Source: Paraglomus occultum
Taxonomy: Eukaryota > Glomeromycota > Glomeromycetes > Paraglomerales > Paraglomeraceae
Direction: 5' to 3'
Assembly: GCA_910592205.1 (NCBI GenBank)
Contig: CAJVPJ010000935.1
Span: forward strand, 1 to 14,446
Length of the DNA stretch: 14,446 nt
Translations under genes and position numbers: made by a program
Shown here: piece after piece, positions 7,842 through 14,446 of the stretch
Layout: each line of letters opens with the position of its first letter
Position numbering within the stretch: the first letter of the stretch is position 1
Notes under the pieces: model-generated
What the model was told of the DNA's origin: nothing
Seen by the model: the letters and a program-made list of their open reading frames with translations, nothing else
Database searches by the model: none

Positions 7842-8430
7842 CTGGGGGAAGGCGAAAAGAGGGATATAAATATAATCAACAGAAGAAGAAATGAGAGAGA
7901 GAATGAGAGTGAGTGAGAGAGACAAAGAAAGAGAATCCGACAGCGCTGAGCGACAATGAGAGAGGGGAAGAGTTAGCGATGGTATATTTACTTCTCATTC
8001 CACACACCAAAAAGGACTATTTTCACTGCAAATACAGAAGGGTCAATTGACCAATCTCCTGTAGGTTATTCAAATAGACATTTCAACTCCCAATCGGACT
8101 TTGTAAATATAGACTTTTATCATAATAATTTTCTTTTAAACAGTCGATGATCAAATCCCACAACTAATAATCTATGTAAATATGGTTATATTCTTATGTA
8201 TTTATAATAATTATGTACGTTCTCTATGCAAATCTCTATGTTTCCAAGTAGACTAGTTCGCCTTTATTAACTCGTAGGAAAATAGATTAATAGACTAAAC
8301 CAGTATTTAGTAGTAATCTACTTCGTCTTGACTCGATTAATCACGCAAAAGAGGCAAAATAACGAAATAAAAATTATATAATCGATGAGAATGAAAAAAA
8401 ATTTAAGGTTTTTTTAGGGACGGGTTTGTA
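7842..8430. other. Region 3' of the receiver gene, no further gene
   Basis: Likely holds the 3' UTR and poly(A) site. No canonical AATAAA occurs close to the stop codon; the first clear aataaa is near 8365. AT-rich words such as tatttataataatt near 8200 could serve as efficiency elements. Confidence 0.4.
7881..7936 (+). repeat. Purine-rich GA tract after the receiver gene
   Basis: Almost uninterrupted purines (gagagagagaatgagagtg and similar) begin about 40 nt after the stop codon. It is a low-complexity GA microsatellite, probably within the 3' UTR. Confidence 0.6.
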
Positions 8431-9110
8431 ATGGATTGGGTTGGAAAATAGAAATGATGATAATAACGTGTTTAACATATTTAGAAGACATTCACGGGAA
8501 TAATATTATTCTACTAAGGTTATATTCATTTCGACTCTTTGTCTATTATCGCTATCTCACGTGTATTTCGCACAATGTAAAAAAAAAAAAGTGGCGTGTA
8601 TACCTTTTTCTCCTTTTCCGAATTACCATATTTGGAAGCTTGAATAATAGTAATAGTATCACTTGTGATTAGAAAGTGGAGAATGAATCGGACAGAACCA
8701 ATAATACAAATGTATTGACTGGTTTAATAATGTGCTTACGGATGTACTAAAATAATAAATTAAGTATCAATAAATGGAAACTGGGGGAGTATGTAATTAA
8801 TATAGAAACAAATATTCACTTCTCCTTGCATCCTTCTTTCTCTGATACAGAATGCAGAAAAAGCCAACTGTGATACATGTCCATTTATTTGCAATGCGCA
8901 CAACACTTGAACAAATTCAGCCTTGTTAACAATAGCTCTAGATGTAATATATCTCAAGCATCGCTATCATTCGCTTTACCATGGTGTTATCAATAAATAT
9001 AACTCTATCCTTTTTGTCTGACATCACGTCACACACAGTTCTGAAGAAAGTATTTCTTTCTTTCAAAATACTTTTTATTGCTCGCGTAAGCGTAGCATAT
9101 TAAAGCAAAT
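8431..9110. other. AT-rich intergenic sequence with one exon-like edge
   Basis: No gene can be supported. A good acceptor-like edge (ttctttctctgatacag, ending 8850) is followed by NAEKANCDTCPFICNAHNT and a stop in one frame, and by a 25-codon ATG frame in another. Neither can be joined to an upstream exon. A minus-strand frame at 8760-8957 is open across the same bases. Confidence 0.3.
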
Positions 9111-9170
9111 GCATGTGTTCAGGGAAGGCTGTTTCACATGGTAACAATAGGCATTATTGTAGATTTTGGA

Positions 9171-9420
9171 GGGGGTGTGTGTATGTGTATGTGTATGTGT
9201 GTATATGTCGTATGTGTGTGTATGTTGTATTCGTATGTTGTTGTGTGTCGTATGTTGTTGTATGTTATTGTTATGTGTGTACGTTGTTATGTTGAATGTT
9301 GTTATGTGTGTACGTTGTTATGTTGAATGTTGTTATGTGTGTACGTTGTTATGTTGAATGTTGTTATATGTATGTTATATGTTATATGTAAATATGTCCA
9401 TATATGTGTTATATGTGTGC

Positions 9421-9452
<32 letters not shown>

Positions 9453-9455
9453 GTG
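9171..9455 (+). repeat. GT-rich, C-poor low-complexity block
   Basis: The top strand is built of GTGTAT, GTTGTAT and similar words and contains very few C; nearly all of those are in CG. It comprises a TG/TA alternating start, the 31-bp minisatellite, and a GTATAT hexamer tail at 9425-9451. Every frame over it is open because the repeat lacks the letters needed for stops, so the long cysteine/valine/tyrosine translations are artefacts. Confidence 0.8.
9275..9367 (+). repeat. 31-bp minisatellite, three perfect copies
   Basis: Units at 9275-9305, 9306-9336 and 9337-9367 are identical. Each begins gtgtgtacgttgttatg and ends aatgttgttat. The unit length is not a multiple of three. Imperfect half-copies precede it from about 9254. 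Confidence 0.95.
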
Positions 9456-10188
9456 CCATATATGAGTAGCGAGAGCATTGGTATTAATCTCTCATTACTC
9501 ATTTGGCTGTAAGTTATTATCGCCATCTTGTGACGGGTGCATTCATTCGCCAATTATTTATTGAAACATTTGCTCAGTCAATAATGGTCAGCTGGCATGT
9601 TCTTTTTCTCACATGTCAAGCAGACAAATCATCGAGTTTCTTGTGTGTAATTAATTATCGTTCTGCAGTTTCGCATAACACCTCCCCCTCGCCCTCCTTC
9701 TCTCTCGCCCTCCCCTTTCCCCTCTCTCCACATCCCCTCCCCCCAAAAAAATTTTATACTTTTTGTGTTCCTCATACGATGTGAGAACAATATCCAGCAT
9801 TCTGTTAATGAGCTGAGGTGTGTTGACAAATTATTTGCGCTGAGAAATATCAGCTGACAAATCTAGAATGCATTTGTGTTTTGATGTAACATTGTACATC
9901 CATCATAAATCAGGTCATCTACTCAGGCAATGTTGCTCGCACCACATAGATGAGAGAGGACTTGGTATGAGAGAGTGAAACAAACCTAAGACAAGTGGGT
10001 TAGACTGTGCTTCGTGTATCACGAATCCTATTGATGCACCCCGCATAAACAAAAAATGTTACCCACACTCAAATTATGTGAATGAAAAATTATAATACGC
10101 CTTATCCAATGCCCAGCAAACCTTAAAATTAAAGTTGTGATGTGAGGACTGGCCAGACCACATCAAAAGATCAAAAGGTTTGTTCTTA
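9456..10188. other. Intergenic sequence containing a polypyrimidine tract, no gene
   Basis: Open frames on both strands (9503-9784 and 9629-9829) are driven by the CT-rich tract and carry no motif. Confidence 0.5.
9681..9744 (+). repeat. Polypyrimidine tract followed by A7T4
   Basis: About 64 nt, over 90 percent C or T (cctccccctcgccctccttc and onward), broken by only a few G and A. It is followed by aaaaaaatttt. Such a homopurine/homopyrimidine block can adopt triplex DNA. Confidence 0.75.
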
Positions 10189-10498
10189 AAGTTGTTTCAC
10201 ATTTTTACTATTAACAAAACAGGTAAAGGCTGGTTACCAACCCATAACCACTTTTTCGATATTCAACGTCGGGGACTCTTTTCGATTGACAGCAATTATA
10301 CGCTCACGATGGTTCCGGTCTAACCGTGGCTTGTCTGTAAATATGCTTAGACCGCTACATTTCCGAGTTAAAAATCCCCGATTTGTCTTTGTCTTTTGTC
10401 TTCCAAGACTAAACATGACTAGCCCCAGCCCCAGCCCAGCCCAGCCCAGCCCAGCCCAGAAAATTGCCAGAATTCCATCGCAAGAGGATTCTCTATAA
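10189..10498 (+). other. Open block with splice-like edges, not called as a gene
   Basis: The plus strand is stop-free for 103 codons, from a TAA just before 10189 to the stop after SQEDSL. An acceptor-like edge (actattaacaaaacag, ending 10221) precedes VKAGYQPITTFSIFNVGD, and a donor-like gtaaat follows NRGLS at about 10338. Downstream the frame enters the CCCAG repeat and becomes Ser/Pro/Ala-rich. The minus strand is also open over 10234-10416. It could be one exon of a small gene, but no partner exon or family is evident. Confidence 0.2.
10421..10459 (+). repeat. CCCAG pentanucleotide microsatellite
   Basis: It starts with two CCCCAG units and continues as at least five exact CCCAG units. 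Being a 5-bp repeat, length change would shift any reading frame through it. Confidence 0.9.
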
Positions 10499-12600
10499 GG
10501 CTTAGGTATTTAAAAGTCTGCATGGCATAACCAATAAACAGATCTGATGTTTTAGCAGATGTGTTATTACATGAGAAGAACAATGAGATGTTCTACAATA
10601 AATTCGGTGAACATTTGAAATTTCACGCAACCATTTTTTTTCCGTATCTTTTAACCAATTATATTTCTCTTGTCATCCAACAAGCGATGGCGTGATATTA
10701 GACAATACCTGAATAACCAGTTAAACAGTCTCTATAAATTCTCCGAAAAAGATTTGGAATTCCCGCGTAATAAGGGCTAGAATTAGCCGTTAATAGTGGG
10801 ATTCACCAATTATTAATTAATAGTAATATTAATATGTGAAAGATATTCTAGTAAGACACTGTTGAACATAGTTCAATTGTTCCCACGCTAAAGCAACAAC
10901 AAAGTGAAATGGCTGTTGTAGCTAAGGGTAAATGACGCGCACAACCTATGGACTATTTTTCATCGTTGCAATGTGTTTAATATAGAGTTATTAGAATATT
11001 TACATTGGAATTACGATTATTATTAGAAGCGTTTTAAAGAAAAAAATTTGGTCCATATGTTTTCAAAATAAAAATCTTCAAGGAATATTTATGCAAAAGT
11101 AAAATGAATGGAGATGAACGAGGATTAATCATGAATTTGTGTAGTGAATTATTAGTTGAGATGACAACTAATTATCTATTCTTTCCAATAACAAATCAAA
11201 AAACCAGGCTTTTCTCCTCCAACTTTTAGTCCAACTCTTAGCTTACGTACTGATCAAGACGGCGTAATTTTGTTTCATAACGATAACTTTTTATCTCGTC
11301 ACATATTTAGTAGCCCATTGATTGATTAGCATCGTTGATGGATTGAGACGATATCGCGATAGAAAGGAAAAGGCAGAACATGACGTGCTTGCAAAGCATT
11401 AATAGCTCGCGAATGTGACCGTAAGAGGCAATTAGCAAAGAACTTTTGGCATGATTGAGAGCGTTTCTATTCGATCCGGAGATTCACTAATACTGTAATA
11501 GTAAACTTGCAACTTGTTCTTCTTATTTGTCTAATTTGCTAAATCCTGGTTATTACTACATTTTCCGATATAGTTATATCACTATATTTCGCCGAGTTAT
11601 TGCCATACTAATAGTCGCGAACAACCCTTCAAGTATTTACTAACCTCGTATTGATCTGATCCAAGAAATGAGGGATATTCCCATGATGATAGGGAGTCGT
11701 TACAAATTAATATTACCCTTTACTAATTAATTACAGTAGTAATTACAACGACAATTAATTGATTCTAAAGAACAATACGAGCTATTATCTGTTGGGGGAT
11801 TAACTTTAACCCTTTTCATTCAGACGATGTTCCAATCGCAGTTTGTATTCCCAAACTAATATATTTTGTTATTGTCATTGTTATTGTTATATGCACCCCA
11901 CAAAATAACATGTTTGTGTTTATTTGCTCGAACGTTGCCGAAAAGAAAGAATTTTCAACAGGAACAACAATAACAATACGCAATCAACAAGTACACTACT
12001 GCTACACACACATATTAGCCCCTATGAAAAAAAAAGCAACCTTTGGAATCGAGGATTACAAGATGGGCGTCATCTGAGGCAACATAATTAGTTACAGAAA
12101 GTTTATTGGTATGTAAATATATGTGTAAGTGTACAGGATGAACGGGTGCAACGAAGCCAAGTTCAAGAGGGTAAATAATAAAACCTTCGTATTAACAACC
12201 GAGTAGAACAAACTCAAAACAATGACACAACGCGCTGATTACTCCGCAATCTCCACATGCACAATCAACAATTAAGGAATTGCAGTTTAGGGAAATTCCA
12301 CACGCAGAGACGCTATATTAATATTACATGTCTTGACACATCACCCTGTTATTTGCACGGCTTTCTTGGGGATCTTATGTTTAATAGCTACAGCTGATGT
12401 GGAAAGGGGTCGTAAGTACTACACACAACCTAATACTGTAATCATATTAATATGACCTTACTCTATTACTATTGCATATTATCCTATTATAATTAATGTT
12501 AGGAAAACTCGTGATTTATTTGATACTTGATGACGAAAGTGCAAGTGAGTTTGAGTTGTATATATACGTAAGTTACACGATATCCCGTGATAAAAGATAA
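10499..12600. other. 2.1-kb gap upstream of RAD50, no gene supported
   Basis: AT-rich, with no frame of 60 codons on either strand. A short peptide-like frame near 11320-11400 (VDGLRRYRDRKEKAEHDVL, then stop) is the most coding-like piece but stands alone. The last part presumably carries the RAD50 promoter. Confidence 0.45.
12559..12566 (+). promoter_or_regulatory. Possible TATA element of RAD50
   Basis: The sequence tatatata (12559-12566, within gtatatatac) lies 79-86 nt upstream of the RAD50 ATG, so transcription could begin near 12590-12600. AT-rich surroundings make chance occurrence likely. Confidence 0.3.
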
Positions 12601-12602
12601 TA

Positions 12603-12632
12603 ATGTGCGCAGGTTGCGCGCTCAAACTTTAA
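12603..12632 (+). promoter_or_regulatory. Upstream ORF in front of RAD50 (9 codons)
   Basis: An ATG at 12603 opens MCAGCALKL and stops at TAA (12630-12632), 12 nt before the RAD50 ATG. If the transcript begins upstream of 12603, ribosomes would meet this short frame first and RAD50 would depend on leaky scanning or reinitiation. Whether it is transcribed depends on the start site, which cannot be read here. Confidence 0.35.
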
Positions 12633-12644
12633 TATTAACGAAAC

Positions 12645-14446
12645 ATGACTACATTCTGCGGTATACAAATACAAGGAATACGCTCATTTCATCCTGATAG
12701 TCCGGAATTAATCGAGCTCAACCCGCCATTGACTGTTATTGTTGGTCATAATGGTGCCGGAAAGACTGTAAGACCCTTTGTCAGCAAGTAGACAAAACAT
12801 TTCAAACGATATTTCTAATCACAGCTGATGTAATATTTGTACATAGACTATCGTCGAATGTTTGCGATATGTAACTACTGGAAAACTTCCGGGTGGTACT
12901 TTCGTCCATGATCCAAGAGTATGTCACGTGAGAAGATAATCAAGCATTTAGTATTCAAAAGTATTCTTTTTTTAACAAGTTCTCCCCCCTGGGGTTATCC
13001 AACGCGGAAAATCAGTTATTACAACGATCTGAAGTTAAGGCGCAAGTCCGTCTGCTGTTCAAAGACGAAAAAGATAACAAATATTTATGTTGTCGATCCT
13101 TGAGTGGCACCGCTACTGGGAAGGGTAAAGGAACTTCTACTATATCACAGAAATCGGTTGATGGTGTGTTTGCCATTCACAATGCAGAGAACGTGGTAAA
13201 CTGATAGTAAATTATATTCGGTCTTTGTATCTTGTTAGTGTCTTTATTACTTACTACGATGTCATCTTAATAGCAAAGAAGCGTGACAATGAAATGTAGT
13301 GATCTGGATCTTAAAGTGCGAATGCTTCTTGGAGTTCCAAAAACAATTCTCGAGAGCGTTATTTTTTGTATACAGGAAGATTCGAATTGGTAAGACTTTA
13401 TATGTAGATTTGTGTTCTCTTATTCACAATCGATGAAAATGATTGCTATATGCTTAACGTGGAAAGGCCCCTGGCGGATCCGGCAACTCTGAAAAAGAGA
13501 TTTGATGAAATTTTCGGTTTGGACGGGTGAGTTTAATATCACAGCAAATGATCTTTGTTCTTCAATAATTTTAACTCCTTTGGATTACAGGTGGAAAGCA
13601 ACGCTAGATACTTTTAACGTTCCAGAGAAAAAACTACTCGAAAGGCAAAAAGTGACTCACACACAATTACAGTATCTAAGGACTGAGAACGATATGGCCG
13701 AACAAGTAAGATGGATTAACGCATGAGCGAAATTGGCATATTACGTATCATATTTCACATGTCTGTATTTCTTATTATTAGACTAAACAAAGGTTACAAG
13801 AGTATCAAGCGGAGGAATCCAGGTGTGAGCAAGTTTCCGCTGATCTTGATCAACGTATCGAGCAAGTCGAGACACAAATCGCTACTCTGGAGAATATCCG
13901 AGATACTCTTAAAGAAAAAGAACACGACAAGACTATGCTTGAAAAGTCTGTTAGCAGCCTCAGAGAGCATATAAATGTGTTACAAGGTAACTGTCTGTCG
14001 TTTTTCTGATACACACAGGGACCATGCGGCAGTTTATAAAAGCTTCTATTGTTAGCATCCGATGAGGAGCTTAATATGGAATTCATTCGTTACAATGAGG
14101 AGATTGATAAGCGTGAATTACGTCGTGAAGAACTCAGAGCAGACGTGGAGCGTATACGTAATGAGAAGCAGAGTTACGAAAATCAGATAATGGAAATGGA
14201 AAGACAAATAACCAGACATTCTATGAACATCGAAAACCATAAACAAAAAATTGCGGAACTCGAACAAGCTTTTAATGACGAAGCGCATCCGTTAAGAGAT
14301 ACTGTTCAGATTTTTGCAGATACTTTCAAGTCTCCAACGCGTATATCTCAGCAAAAAGGAGAATTAGTTAAAAGAAAGAATCAAATTGAGGTCTTCTTCA
14401 AACAGCTAAAGGCGGAAGCTCATCAGCGTGAGCAATATTTTGGACG
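12645..14446 (+). CDS. RAD50: RAD50, DNA double-strand-break repair ATPase, 5' part (partial)
   Basis: RAD50 is the SMC-like ATPase of the nuclear MRN/MRX complex that tethers and processes DNA breaks with Mre11. Exons: 12645-12767, 12847-12918, 13016-13195, 13274-13389, 13467-13526, 13591-13705, 13782-13986, 14056-14446 (runs off the edge). Introns of 79, 97, 78, 77, 64, 76 and 69 nt are all GT-AG and keep the frame, giving about 420 of the usual roughly 1300 residues. The N-terminus reads [10 protein letters not shown]; Walker A is GHNGAGKTT (residues 34-42), followed by [11 protein letters not shown]. Residues 145-166 read [14 protein letters not shown] then IQEDSNWPL with Q-loop Gln159; FDEIF is at 176-180. 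From about residue 186 the sequence is long charged coiled coil. The His before the Q-loop Gln in human and yeast RAD50 is Ile here. The hook, second coiled coil and Walker B lie beyond the window. Confidence 0.93.

Noticed and set aside
8760-8957. 65-codon minus-strand frame
   Set aside because: It begins at a non-ATG codon, has a stop just upstream in frame and no recognisable motif; a plus-strand exon-like edge overlaps the same bases.
9113-9553. Several overlapping Cys/Val/Tyr- and His/Ile/Thr-rich open frames on both strands
   Set aside because: They are all produced by the GT-rich repeat, whose composition avoids stop codons; the same peptide appears in all three frames because the unit is 31 bp.

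Overview
The window is eukaryotic, AT-rich and gene-poor. It most resembles the genome of an early-diverging fungus, and Mucoromycota is my best guess. The reasons are short GT-AG introns of about 64-97 nt, a RAD50 gene cut into many small exons, a two-component receiver protein, and the remains of a fungal-type transposon gene. The phylum is an inference and has not been tested by any search.

Two genes are secure. At 7380-7841 (+) an intronless gene encodes a 153-residue stand-alone response-regulator receiver domain with every catalytic residue in place. It sits behind a TATA box and a leader of about 325 nt with no ATG. At 12645-14446 (+) the 5' part of RAD50, the ATPase subunit of the MRN/MRX double-strand-break repair complex, runs off the right edge. 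Eight exons can be joined in phase across seven introns, giving about 420 residues.

The left part (1-5.4 kb) is mostly decayed sequence. A broken transposon protein (DUF7869-like) lies at 857-1345. A minus-strand coding track with several stops and frame changes lies at about 3683-4020. Between about 1742 and 3702 there are minus-strand open blocks that join in phase across short GT-AG introns. They may be one or two intron-rich genes or gene remnants whose product I do not recognise. At 4139-4201 there is what looks like one end of a pogo/Tigger-like DNA transposon (TA, then CAGTCC, with an internal 18-bp direct repeat), followed by degenerate repeats and a 17-G run.

The middle and right intergenic regions hold simple and low-complexity DNA: an AT-rich palindrome-like stretch before the receiver gene, a purine-rich tract after it, a GT-rich strand-asymmetric block with a 31-bp minisatellite (9171-9455), a polypyrimidine tract (9681-9744) and a CCCAG microsatellite (10421-10459). 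About 2.1 kb upstream of RAD50 contains no gene I can support. The two secure genes (signalling receiver and DNA repair) are about 4.8 kb apart and nothing links them functionally.
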